Of a stretch of DNA of 64,000 bases, positions 23,648-35,238 are shown one piece after another. This DNA is from Neoconidiobolus thromboides FSU 785. Taxonomy: Eukaryota > Entomophthoromycota > Entomophthoromycetes > Entomophthorales > Neoconidiobolaceae. The stretch lies in the NCBI GenBank assembly GCA_025603075.1, contig MU626280.1, positions 106,717 through 170,716 on the forward strand, written 5' to 3'. The notes beneath the pieces were generated by a model that made no database searches, was not told where the DNA came from, and saw only the letters and a list, made by a program, of their open reading frames with translations. Positions within the stretch are counted from its first letter, which is position 1. Each line of letters starts with the position of its first letter. Both the position numbers and the translations under genes were made by a program.

Positions 23648-25297
23648 TCACTCCACTAAATTAAACAATTCTGGTAATACATAAACAAAGAACTCAATAC
23701 CTCCAATCACTGAGTTTGAATTCAAGAACTCATCATTACCATGCGCTGTGTCCTGTTGAAAATTAATAGGTGTTAAACCAATTGAAAACAAGCCTTTTTC
23801 TCTTAAATATCGAAGATCACTACTACCTGGAAAGATGGTCATAGTTATAGGTTTATTACTATTTAAATAAATATATTAATATAATCCTAAAGATAAAAAA
23901 TCTATTAATTATTACATCTCTTTTGCTTTTTTTTCTAAAATTGACCAAAATGGGTTGCCTTTATATTCACTTTGGTATACTTTATCATTAAAAAGAAACT
24001 CAATTTCAACCTCGGATTCTTTGCCCCAAGTTTGAATGTCCTTTTTTAATTTCACTAAATCTTCAATAGGTGTAGCTCGAACATCAAAATAAGCTATGAC
24101 TTTATCTGGGACTACATTAAATGTTTTTCCACTTTGAAGTATATTTAAATTACTAGTGGTAACTTCACCTAATGTAAAATTTTGTAATATCATTTTATTC
24201 TCTTCAATTGTTCGATAGTGTTTCATTCTAAGTTTAAATTGATCCTAATTATTTTTATGTTAAATTATTAGTTAATGGTTGGTATAAAGTATTAAACTAC
24301 CATTTTATCTAAGGCCAAATGAGTTATAAATTTAGAGCCATGACCTGTGTTCCCACGTGCTATGGCTTTAAAACCTCTATTATTTATAATTATACCTTGT
24401 TCGATAATAATAATACTAATAACCCTTACCTTCTCACTCTCTCTGTATAAAACCCCCAAACTCTAGTATCATTGGTAGTAAGACCTAAAAAATAATTAAA
24501 AAATCCAATCAAAAATATTCAGCATTTAATTACCTTCCCCTAATGCTAATGCCACCTCGCCCACATTTTCCTTCCAGAATGTTGAATTCAATATACACCC
24601 CATACCTCTTTTACCACCACTTTCTTCATCACTGACAATCAATACATGTACATCTCTTAGAAATCCATTCGGATATAGATTTTTTAATTGTCGTATGCTC
24701 TCTAAGTGAATTACACCTAATCCTTTATTGTCTGTTGCTCCTCGGCCATAAATTTTAACCTTTCCATTTTTCCCTTTGACAATTGTTTTATTGAAAGCTG
24801 GAAAGTGCCACTCATTCTAAAAATAGTGAGAAATTGACCATATTTTTTATTATGCTGCTAAATAATAAAATTTTACCTCAACTGCAGGTACTACATCCAT
24901 ATGAGAATTTAATAAAATGGATGGTAGACTACTGTTTTTCCCTAATAGTGTGAGTAATACGGAAGGATAATTAGATGGTGAGCACTATTGTGAATAGTGA
25001 GTTTAGTTTAATATAACGGGTTGACGTAGAAATTACTTTGAATAAATTGAAGGTTAAATTTAATTCTTTAGCATAGTTTTGTAAGTAGGCAACAGTACTA
25101 TTGTAATTTGGATTAGGTTCTGCAGTGTTGAATTGGATATATTGGCTTAACTTATCAACTGCTTGTTGCTTTGAACTTTCACTGAGTTTGTGGTAAAAAT
25201 TGCGTGAGTTTTTGATACTAGTTTGTCTAAAAAATGAGCTAGAGATTGAAATTGAACATTGAATGAAGACTGAAATTAAAATATAAAAATAAATCAT
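23648..25297 (-). CDS. Secreted aminoacylase-1-like M20 metallopeptidase
   Basis: A spliced gene of about seven exons. The N-terminus MIYFYILISVFIQCSISISS is a probable signal peptide, unlike cytosolic animal Acy1. The first exon includes LSQYIQFNTAEPNPNYNSTV. The M20 di-zinc ligand motifs appear in order: LLNSHMDVVP (His), YGRGATDNKG (bridging Asp), SDEESGGKRGMG (catalytic Glu-Glu), a dimerisation domain with NVVPDKVIAYFDVRATP, then FPGSSDLRYLREKGLFSIGL and the last ligand in DTAHGNDEFLN. The first exon ends near 25045 and splices to an exon at about 24989. The protein probably hydrolyses N-acylated amino acids or short peptides outside the cell or in the vacuole. Cps1/PM20D1-type carboxypeptidase is the alternative, but the C-terminal block is closer to Acy1. 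Confidence 0.8.
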
Positions 25298-25618
25298 TTC
25301 TAAAAAAACTCAAATTTTAAGACACAAGTTTGACCCTTATTTATACTTTTGTTTAAACTCGAATTATTCTTAGACTAAATTTATCTTTGTAGCTTTTTTA
25401 AATAAATGTATCATTACAATAATATCAATTTCACAGAACACAAGCATTTTAACAATGATATAAATTTATAACTTAGTGATAATAAAACATCATTTCATAA
25501 ATTTTAATAAATGGTTACAATTTAGTATAAATAATAAATAATAATTTAACAGATTAGATTAATTTAACTTGAATAACTAATTTTCCTTTCATCCTTAAAG
25601 AGCCAGCTTCGGACAAAT
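25298..25618. other. Intergenic spacer
   Basis: A 321-bp AT-rich spacer between the 5' end of the peptidase gene and the 3' end of the Ase1-like gene. I see no gene or repeat in it. Confidence 0.5.
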
Positions 25619-28600
25619 CTAAATAACTAAACTTGGAGCAAACTGAACATTTCTACTCTTTAAAGCAGTAGCAGGTCTTGTAGCACCACCAAATTTTGAT
25701 TTCGGACGAGGATTAAAAATTGCTTTCGTTCTCCCAATTTCTGCCATTGAAGTTTTTGGCCTTAAACCTAATTTTGAAGCAGTCGATGAAAACTTGCTGT
25801 CATTATCAGCCTGTATAGACTTAATTTTAGCTTGAGAAGAAATAGTATGTTGGAATGGACTCGAGGCTCTAATACCGATTCTTGGAGATATGTTAGTTCT
25901 AGCTACTGGTATTTTGGTGGCTGTATGTGGTGTAGTAGCTCTCATAGATATTGGGGTTTTAATCACAGTACGTGATGAATTGGGTTTATTAGCTATTGGC
26001 ATTTTAGTAGTAATACGTAAAGCGTTACTTTTATTGGCTATTGGCGTTTCACCAATAACATCTGATGTGCCAGTTCTCATATCTGCTACAGTTTTAGTAG
26101 CTGTAAGTGGGGTACTAGTTTTAGTAGCGATTAGTGTTTTAGTTGTAGAACAAGCCATATTGATTTTGACAGCTACTGGTGCTTTATTAGTACTCTGTAG
26201 CGTACTAGCTTTTATAGTCATTGATCCTTTAGTAACAGTACATATATTACTAGTTCTGGCGCCTAATGAGGCTTTAGTAGTATTGAAAGATACATTAGCT
26301 TTAGTAGCTACTGGAGTTTTGGTAGAAGTATGTGACGTGATACTTTTCATAGGTATTGCTGTTTTGGTACTAATATGCGATGGTCTGGTTTTGCTAACTA
26401 TTGGTATTTTGGCTGCGGTGCGTAAAGTGCTAGCCTTGACATCTAGTGAAACATTCGCGGTATTATGAGCTGTATTAGCTTTAGTGTTTACTGACGTTTT
26501 AATACCAATGCGCGATGTATTACTTTTTTTAACTACTAGAGTTTTGGTATGAGTGTGTGGAGCGCTGGCTTTGGTAGTTCCCAAAGATTTGTCAGCAGGG
26601 TTGGCCTTAGTTTGTTCTGACTTTACATTGTGAGCCGGTTCTGTATTTAAGCTTATTTTTATTTGTGATTTGGTGCCTAATTTTGATTGGACTTTCTCTT
26701 TGATAGGGAGTGGCTTCGTTTCATTAAACTGATTTCGATCACTATCTTTTAATACGTTTTGAACTGATAAGATACTATTATTGGTATGATTAATAAGATT
26801 ACCAATAGTTAAGGTTTCAGATGAAGATTTAAGAATAAGGGATGATGTTAAACAACTATCCGACTCCATTGAATCTGATTCATCATATGAGATATCAAGC
26901 CTGGAATTACTTACAATAGATGAACTACGAGAACTCAAGCTAGATTTAGGGATGGGAGTTGATGTTCGGCAATTATCGAATTCTATTGAATCTGCTTCTT
27001 CGTCAAAAGCACTAAGCTTTATACTGTTACAAACAGATAATCTACGAGGATTAAAAGCTGCTTTAGATGGCGATACTTCAGATTCTGATTCAAGAGATTT
27101 TTGAAGTGGAGTATTGGTATTTGATTTCTCAATTGTATGGAGATCAATCTTCAATCTATTTCCTTCATAAGCGGCATTATCAGCACCTATGATTTCCACA
27201 TTATCCCTCTTACGTTGAACTGAACTTTGGAGAATTGTCAAGAAGTGCCCACCTTCGAATAGAAAAGGCTTATGATATTTACTTTCATACAACTTAACTA
27301 GTTCAGTAAGTGAATCCTCAAGTCTTCCAAGTTTTGGATAATTTTCTTTACGGAACTTTTCTTCAGCCGCAAAATTTAAAGAATTTCCCTCAAAACGATG
27401 ATTATTTTCCTTAGTAAGCTTGCTTTCATACTCACGTAAGCTATCGATGATAAGTTTACGCTCACAAATCCTATCATAGATTTCAGGTGCATTTTCAAGC
27501 TGGAATTTTTGAGTATGATATTCATTATACATCAATTCTAATGTTTCGAGTGAAATAGCCCTACTTTTGATATATTTTATACTTTTTTCAATATTTCCTT
27601 TAGATATACTACTTTCTTTCCACAACTTCTCGAGTTTGTTCAAGAGATCTCGATGGAGTGTTTCTTTATTATCATTTATCTGCTGTAATGCTTCAGTAAT
27701 TGCATAGCTAAGCTTTTGAGAAAATATTTTTCCATTTGGCTTTAATACATTTTCCTGCTTTTCTAGTGGTACATTACCGATTCGGTAAAGCCTTTTAAGC
27801 TCTTCATACGTTTCCTCTTCTGTGAGTCCCTCTTCTTGAATATCAATATTCTGATTGGTATTGTTTTGTATTTCAATTGTAATCTCACTCTTCTTAATAA
27901 GTATTTTGATAACTGGGATTGATAGATTTAGGATGTCTTTTTCTGTTACCTTGGAATACCAATCGTAAAATAGATGCTTCTCATCAGGACAGCATGGTCC
28001 ATGTTCATGTATTGACTCTACATTAACTTCATTAGGAAGATCAGATTGAAATAAAATTTCTAGTGCAATATCAATATCATCTTTTTCAGTAGGGGTTATA
28101 CACAAAGTATTCCATTTGTGAAATATCCATGATACAGATATGTTGAAACTATTGATTCTTTCTGTCTTGATCATAGATAGTCTAGAGGCTTCATTGATTA
28201 TGGGATTATAAATATGTGAACTGACATCGGTTAAAGAACAGTTGGTGAATTCGGGGTTGATATAAACCTCGGGACCAATTAACTGAGATTGATTATATGC
28301 TTCTTGGATAGTTACTCTACGAGCAGATATTTCGTTTTTAAGATTAGTCAAGTTATTGATAAGTTTAGGTTTGATTAGGTATGGTGATTGGCTATTACAA
28401 AAATGTATTACAGAGATATAATCGTCTACATCTCGGTTCAAAACTGAACAAAGCTCTTCGATCTCTAGGAAATAGTCTTGAATCTCGGACTTAGATTGCT
28501 CCAACTCATGCTCTTCATTCAAAATAATTTTATTAATCTTTTCAACTACCGGTAAAAGCTTTGACATAAAGAACCTGTGATCGTATTTACCATCAATATT

Positions 28601-28711
28601 AGCTAGGTAGCCTTGTTGCGACCATAAACCTTTTAAACGACTGATGGATTCATCCATGTGAAGTTGTAGTTGCTTCTCGGCAGTGTCACAGTTGGACAAA
28701 TCTTGATGCAT
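25619..28711 (-). CDS. Ase1/PRC1/MAP65-type microtubule bundling protein with repeat tail
   Basis: An intronless frame of 1030 residues. Residues about 1-500 are long helices typical of Ase1/PRC1/MAP65. ISRLKGLWSQQGYL is near the N-terminus. The spectrin-like microtubule-binding region shows IYDRICERKLIIDSLREYES, FAAEEKFRKENYPKLGRLED and KYHKPFLFEGGHFL. A Ser-rich linker (about 520-690) precedes fifteen tandem 15-residue basic repeats (about 722-946) and a Lys/Arg-rich tail. The family crosslinks antiparallel microtubules in the anaphase spindle midzone. The basic, Thr/Ser-Pro-bearing tail could add microtubule affinity under phospho-control (inference). A 34-codon ORF diverges upstream at 28921. 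Confidence 0.82.
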   Translation of the reverse strand: MHQDLSNCDTAEKQLQLHMDESISRLKGLWSQQGYLANIDGKYDHRFFMSKLLPVVEKINKIILNEEHELEQSKSEIQDYFLEIEELCSVLNRDVDDYISVIHFCNSQSPYLIKPKLINNLTNLKNEISARRVTIQEAYNQSQLIGPEVYINPEFTNCSLTDVSSHIYNPIINEASRLSMIKTERINSFNISVSWIFHKWNTLCITPTEKDDIDIALEILFQSDLPNEVNVESIHEHGPCCPDEKHLFYDWYSKVTEKDILNLSIPVIKILIKKSEITIEIQNNTNQNIDIQEEGLTEEETYEELKRLYRIGNVPLEKQENVLKPNGKIFSQKLSYAITEALQQINDNKETLHRDLLNKLEKLWKESSISKGNIEKSIKYIKSRAISLETLELMYNEYHTQKFQLENAPEIYDRICERKLIIDSLREYESKLTKENNHRFEGNSLNFAAEEKFRKENYPKLGRLEDSLTELVKLYESKYHKPFLFEGGHFLTILQSSVQRKRDNVEIIGADNAAYEGNRLKIDLHTIEKSNTNTPLQKSLESESEVSPSKAAFNPRRLSVCNSIKLSAFDEEADSIEFDNCRTSTPIPKSSLSSRSSSIVSNSRLDISYDESDSMESDSCLTSSLILKSSSETLTIGNLINHTNNSILSVQNVLKDSDRNQFNETKPLPIKEKVQSKLGTKSQIKISLNTEPAHNVKSEQTKANPADKSLGTTKASAPHTHTKTLVVKKSNTSRIGIKTSVNTKANTAHNTANVSLDVKASTLRTAAKIPIVSKTRPSHISTKTAIPMKSITSHTSTKTPVATKANVSFNTTKASLGARTSNICTVTKGSMTIKASTLQSTNKAPVAVKINMACSTTKTLIATKTSTPLTATKTVADMRTGTSDVIGETPIANKSNALRITTKMPIANKPNSSRTVIKTPISMRATTPHTATKIPVARTNISPRIGIRASSPFQHTISSQAKIKSIQADNDSKFSSTASKLGLRPKTSMAEIGRTKAIFNPRPKSKFGGATRPATALKSRNVQFAPSLVI
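25874..26548 (-). repeat. 15 x 45-bp tandem coding repeat in Ase1-like gene
   Basis: The 675 bp are exactly 15 units of 45 bp with no indels. The consensus is roughly TKTPI-x-x-K-x-x-x-S-x-x-T. Individual units include TKTPVATKANVSFNT, TKTLIATKTSTPLTA, TKMPIANKPNSSRTV and IKTPISMRATTPHTA. Units differ at many positions, so the array is old, but its phase is perfectly kept. Confidence 0.92.
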
Positions 28712-30712
28712 TTTAAATTTAAATAATGAAAGAAGAATATAAAAACAATAAAAATAGCAAGAGGCTTAATGGAGAATTGGAATTTTTATATTGATTTTAA
28801 AAAACATGTTTATTTACTGAGTGATTAATTAAACGCTAGCCAATAGTTTGTACGTTTCTAATAAAAAAACCAGAGATTTGATTTGATAGGGTAAATAAAA
28901 TTTCTTTTAATCTGACATAAATGGATTTCCCCTTATTAGAACAAAAAGTTAAAAAGTATCTTGATAAAAAGACGTTTGTGATTGAGAAAGTAGAATACTT
29001 AAGATACAAAGCAAGTAAATTATAACGGATATTGTAATAAAATTATAAAACCATTTGAACTAATGATTTTTAAAATAAACAAACAGTTTCAACAAATAAC
29101 CATAAAACAACCTGATAAATTCCTAAACTTATTGAAATAATTTGCTATGAGAAGTTAAGGTTCTACTGTCTATAAGTTCGAGCTTTTAAGTGACAAAATA
29201 AAAGGTATGATCAAAATGAGAAGTAAACTTGTTTTTTGTTAATATTATCCAATCCAATACATTATCATCTGTCTATAAAACAACTTTATTTGGTCATATA
29301 TTTTTTGTCAATTTCATTTCTCAGTAAAATATATGAATATATTATTCTTTGTATTAAACATGACATGAATTTTTACAACTTTCGATTTGAAATACATCTA
29401 TTTATGGAGTATAAATTTATGTTCTAGTTAAATCCAAATTCTATAACGTCATTTCATTAAGATCAATGCTTATTTATGGATGAATTTGCACCTTATCCTA
29501 TTTATTACTGTTTATATAGTATTTTTATAGAGATGTAGGCTATTGTCAAATATTTCCATATCAATTTATTAAGTATAGTTAAACTAAAATATATATCCTG
29601 ACACCAAAAATAAAATAATAAATAACATTTTGAATCATATTAACTAAGATAATGTATTGATATTATTATAATACTACTAAATCTCTAATCAACCACATCT
29701 AGCTTAGTTGTAATAGATACCGCTTGTAGTCCTTTTTATGGCTTTATTTGCATGAAATTCTATTTTGTATTTCAGAATATAAAGATTTATTAAAAATTTG
29801 TCTAGTAATTTTTTTTTAAATGTTCATAATAATATATAAGTTACTTTTTAATATAATAAAAGTTACAAACTAATTTTCTTCAAAACCTTATACTAAATTG
29901 AGTTATTTTGTTTTACAATTGATCTTTTATTTGTAAATTATTATATTAGTTATTGTTAATTTTAATTATTGATATATCAATAAGCTTAGTTAAATGTAAA
30001 CTTTATTATTATATACCAAACATATTACTGCCTTAGTAGGTTCAAAATTTTAAAAAATTCAAGTTGTATTGATTATATAATTCTCTAGATACATCTCATA
30101 AATAATAAACATTCGGGAGGTTTATTTGTTTAAAATAGCTAAGAAAAGAGCGGAAAAAGATAAATAAAAAGCTTTCTTGCCACCCCCGTTATCATAAATG
30201 TGTGCTTTAGTAAACTTTGAGTTGTTAACCCACTCAATTATCTGTTTTATAAAGATGAATTATAAAAAAGAGCATAAAGGATCTTTAGTAAATATAAGTC
30301 TTGAGATGATTTTAAGATAGTCTAAAATACTAGAAAACTAAAGGCTCACCTAATTCAATATTGAAAAAACTTAAGTGTAAACATCATTTGCTTTTTGTAA
30401 GCAGTGTTGCTTGCATGATTTAAATCGAATTAATCTTTTGAAACTGAATTTTAAAAAAGGATCTAAATTAGCATAAAATCGATTAGAATTCATGTTCTAA
30501 TCAAATAGAATTTAAGAAATTTGGCACTTAAAGGGTTGAAACAACCAATCAATTTAATTGATGACGAATGTTAACGGAAAAAACAAAAACTGATATTTTA
30601 TTTACTATTCCTTTTTATTTTTATAAGTATAAAAATAATAACTTTAAGTCAACGCTTATTGACAATAATCAAATCCCATTACCTATCAATATTAACCTAA
30701 AGCCTACGTGTA
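28712..30712. other. 2-kb intergenic region
   Basis: It has no family A or B element and no supportable gene. A 34-codon ORF (28921-29025, MDFPLLEQKVKKYLDKKTF...) looks coding-like but has no continuation that I could find. Confidence 0.45.
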
Positions 30713-32959
30713 ATGGGTCAACAACCAGAGATACCCATTCTAAAAAAAGAAGAGTATTATCATGAATATCATGGTAAAAAATACCTTGATGAATATCACT
30801 GGTTACGAGATGATAAAAGAGAAAACGAACAAGTTTTAGATTACTTAAAGTCTGAAAATGAGTATTCTAACAACTTGATGAAGGAATTGGAGCCTTTATC
30901 AGATGAAATATATTCTGAGATGGTATCCCGAATTGTTGAGGATGATGTTTCTGTATCAATTAAAAAGGAAAATTATTATTATTATAATCGAGATATTAAA
31001 GGTCAACAGTATGCTTTAAACTGTAGGAAGTTAAATGAAAATGGAGAGGAAGAGGTTTTATTAGATCTAAATAAATTTGAATTTGAATATTTAAGTTTAG
31101 GTGCTTTTGAAGTTGATTCTATGAACAATAAAGTAGCTTATACTTTGGATACTACTGGGGATGAGAAGTATAGCTTATTTATTAAAGATTTGAATACTAA
31201 AGAAACTAATTTAGAGTTGACGGAAGTTAATGATTTTATTGTTTGGTCTAGTTGTAATAATTATATATTTTATACTAAAATGGATGATACACTTCGACCC
31301 AATAGATTATTTCGACACAAAGTAGGAGATTTACAAGAAAAGGATAAGCTGTTATTTGAAGAAAGGGATTTAAAATTCCATTTAAATTTAGATAAAAGTA
31401 TATCCAAAAAATATCTTTTTATGGAAACTTATTCATCTACTAGTTCTGAAGTTCACTTTATTAACCTTGATAAACCAGAGGAAGATTTAAACTTATTTTC
31501 TAAACGTCAAGTAGATCGTATATATGAATTAGAATATCAAGAAGATGAATTTTTAATCTTAACCAATCGATATCAAAATGAAAAATTTATAAATTTTCGA
31601 TTATTTAAAAGTAAAATTAATCAAGAAAAAGAAACCAATGAAGAAAATTGGGAAGCTATATTAGAATATAATAAGGACATTTATTTAACATCAGTATCTG
31701 CTACTAAAGATTACATATTGTTAGAGGAAAGATATAAAGGATTAGCACATATTCGAATAATTAATTCTAATTCCCAAGAATATCGAATTGAATTTGAAGA
31801 ACCCATTTTTGTAGCAGAATTAGAATCTCAATATTTGAATTATAAGGAAAATGAAATTGTGTTTTCTTATTCTTCATTAACAACACCAAATTCTATTTAT
31901 AAATTTAATGTCAATAATAAAAAAAGAACCTTATTAAAACAAGAACCTGTGTTAGGTAATTTCAATAGCCAAGATTATCAAAGTGAGAGAATAATAACTT
32001 CAAATGGCGTCCCAATATCTTTAATATATAAAAAGTCATTAATTAAAAAAGACAATAGTAATCCCTTACATTTATATGGCTATGGTAGTTATGGATATTC
32101 AGAAGAACCTTATTTTAATGCCAATATTATCTGTTTATTAGATAGAGGTTTTATTTATGCAATTGCTCATATCCGTGGGGGTACAGAATTAGGTAGACAT
32201 TGGTATGAATTAGAAGGTAAATTAAAAAATAAAAAAAATACGTTTGAAGATTTTGAAATTGCAGCAAATACTTTAATTGAAATGGGTTATACCTCTTCCC
32301 CTTATATTTCAATGGAAGGTGGATCTGCTGGTGGACTTTTAATGGGTGTAGTATTAAATAACAACTATACTAAATTTAATGCCGTTATTGCTGATGGTAA
32401 GTTGATTTGATTTGATTTGTATTATATTAATAATTGAATAAATAAATTATTTATAACATAGTTCCCTTTGTTGATGTTATTAATACGATGATGGATGAAA
32501 GTATTCCATTAACGGTTAAAGAATATGAGGAATGGGGGAATCCCAATGAAAAGGAATATTTTGATTACATATTATCTTATTCGCCTTACAACAATTTACC
32601 AAAAAATCCGAAAAACTTTCCGCATTTATTAATACGCTCTGGATTCAATGATCCTATGGTACAATATTGGGGTAAGTTTATTTATAATAGTTTTAGTTAT
32701 AATCATTTTATTCATTATTATTATAGAACCAGCTAAATATAGTGCTAGATTAAGAGATATATTAAAAGAGAATAATCCAAAACCAATATCTATTTCAAAA
32801 GAAGAGGAAGCCAAAAGAAATGAAACAAAGATTTTACATTTTGTTAATATGGGGGCTGGTCATTTTGGTTCTTCTGGGAAATATGAGCACCTTAAAGAAT
32901 TAGCGATTAATTATGCTTTCTTAGTTGCTACTGCAAAAAGATTAGAACCCTTTAGCTAA
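30713..32959 (+). CDS. Oligopeptidase B (S9A serine peptidase)
   Basis: Three exons (30713-32396, 32462-32671, 32727-32959) close to 708 residues, the normal PtrB length. The N-terminal signature EYHWLRDDKRENEQVLDYL precedes a seven-bladed propeller that gates the active site. The catalytic half has LYGYGSYGYSEEPYFNANI, IAHIRGGTELGRHWYELEGK and the nucleophile in MEGGSAGGLLMG. The Asp is in SGFNDPMVQYWEPAKY and the His in NMGAGHFGSSGKYEH. The segment VPFVDVINTMMDESIPLT is typical of oligopeptidase B rather than prolyl oligopeptidase. It should cut small peptides after Arg/Lys in the cytosol. I chose the ATG at 30713 because the family N-terminus follows directly. Confidence 0.93.
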
Positions 32960-33024
32960 TATTATGCTAGTTACGTTTTGTTTAATTTTTAATAATATGA
33001 TGTTTTTTGATTTTCAATTTATTC

Positions 33025-33130
33025 TATATGAGGATGTTTTTTTGGTTTCATTACTTTTTCACTTTTCAAGCGCTATTTGAGCAGAAACATTGTCAGTAAA
33101 ATTCTTAAACAAAAAAATACATCCCCATAT
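33025..33130 (-). mobile_element. Family A MITE, minus orientation
   Basis: Ends are TATATGAGGATGTTTTTTTG and ATACATCCCCATAT. It begins 65 bp after the oligopeptidase B stop codon, so it may lie in that gene's 3' UTR or terminator. Confidence 0.87.
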
Positions 33131-34066
33131 TGAGTTTATTTAATATATTATTTAAATGTATTTTTAATAATTATATAAAATAATGATCTATGAAATTTAA
33201 GCCCTAGTTTTAACTATAGACACAATCAAGCCAGTGTAATACTTAATTTTAAAGACTTCTTTAATTCAGTTGGCATTAAATTATAGTATTTATTTAAAAA
33301 TAATACTATATTTTAATACTAATTAGATTTTAAAAAAAAGTTACTTTGTAATTTATTTCATAAAAAAGAACTGAAAAAGTAAACAATATGCAAGAGAAGG
33401 TCAAAAAGTTCACATAACCAAACAGCTCTAATTATTAAAGAGTAATTTTGAATTTAGCCTATAAATGTAAAATTATATACAAAGTTTCAGTGATTAAATC
33501 AGTTGTTTTTGAGATACTATTGCAAAGGTTGAAAGGTTGAAAGTTTGAAAGTGAAAATTTTAAATTTAATATTTAGGAAAAAGGTTGTAAAGTTTTTTAG
33601 TTGATTGTTTATAATAAATGAAGGAATTTCAATCTTAGTAATTAAGACAAACCTATAAACAAAAAAGAGTATATGATAATCAAGCAAACTAAATGAAGTA
33701 AATAAAAAAATAGTTTATGTTATTAATAAGATATAAAATAAATATAAATATAATCAAAAAATAAAATAACTTTATTATATCAAGTCCAATAAAATCCAAG
33801 AAAATAAATCCTTATGTTAGAAAGTTTTTTATATACTTCATATTACAATGCTATATACAAAAAGGATAATAGTAATTATAAATCTACATTATAACTATTA
33901 AGTATAAATGTTGAAATATGAAAAAATATTTTTTGCAGCAAAATCTAGAAAAACTTTGAATTAATTATGCATAAATTTCAACAATAAAACAATTTAATTT
34001 AATAAAAATAAATAAAAATCAACATTACCTAGTTTATGGTTATGATTTATGATAAATATTAAATCA

Positions 34067-34170
34067 ATATGAGGATAGGTTTTTTTGTTTGAGAATTTTA
34101 CTAACAATCCTTCCACTCAAATAGCGCTTAAAAAAGGAAAAAGTGATGAAGTCAAAAAAACACCCTATAT
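34067..34170 (+). mobile_element. Family A MITE
   Basis: Ends are ATATGAGGATAGGTTTTTTT and AAACACCCTATAT. The core AAATAGCGCTTAAAA is intact. Confidence 0.85.
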
Positions 34171-35238
34171 TTTAACTTTATAACTATTAGTAAATATCTT
34201 ATTAAACTTATATATATAAATTAGATTGAATTAAATTAAACTATAATTTATAAACAACCTCTTTAAAAATAATACAATAATAAATTGTAGTTATTTCAGG
34301 GATTAAATTTACTAATAATAAAATCCAGGGAGACAAATTCCATAACTTATCTACCAAAAACTACTTTACTACCCTCAACCTTTGAGCATAGCATTTTCTA
34401 TCTCAAATCTAATGGTAATTCCAATATCTAACTATTTTAGAATACTAAAATCCACGTCTAGTATTATTTTCAATTCTGTTAAAATTAAAATAATTTTATT
34501 AATAAACTAATTGACTTTAAATTGAGAATATCTGGTATTAAATATCTAATCGTTCAAGGGGTTAAATCCTCCCTGTTTATCCGGGGATAAATTTTTATAG
34601 ATAAAAAAGAGGCCTAATATAATAATGTAATTATGAATAAAGTTCAAAAAATCAATTTGAAATAATTAATCTACAAAAATCAAATATATAAAGACTAAAA
34701 ATACTATCGGAAGTAATCTAAAAGTCAATAGATGGAATCTATAAAGAATGAAATCATTTAAAATATCTATAGTTCAATTTATTTGATTTCTAATTTATTA
34801 TTGAGTTATTATTTTTATTTATTGAGTTTCAAGTTCTATTTGTATCTGTTTAATAATTTGCTTACAAATCTTAGACAATAAAATTTTAAAGTTAGTCCCT
34901 ATGGTGTCATAATTGTTATTTAGAAATTTATATAGGATTTTGATTAATGATTGGACTGGATTATCTAAATTAATCTTGTTTCATTGGTTTAATAAAATAT
35001 GTTTGACAGCTTAACGTTTCTTCACCAATTATAGTAATATTTAGCCAATTTTTATTCATCTTTAAAAAAGTGATGCATTTTTTACAATTAACCAATAAGA
35101 TAAGTAGATTGAATCCAACTTATAGAATGGATGGTATATAAATCGACCGAGGTATGGTAATAAAATTTAATTTTAATTTTATCTTTATTTTTTTGAATTT
35201 ATAATTCAGCCTTAACTTTCAATCAAATTGATACCATT

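Larger units (their letters stand above)
32960..35238. other. Intergenic region with two MITEs
   Basis: It holds family A copies at 33025 (minus) and 34067 (plus) in 2.3 kb of otherwise featureless AT-rich DNA. The last ~200 bp should carry the epimerase promoter. Confidence 0.55.

Noticed and set aside
25890-26468. 192-codon plus-strand ORF rich in Leu/Val/Ile
   Set aside because: It is the antisense shadow of the 45-bp repeat array in the Ase1-like gene; its hydrophobicity is a by-product of Thr/Lys/Ala codons on the other strand.
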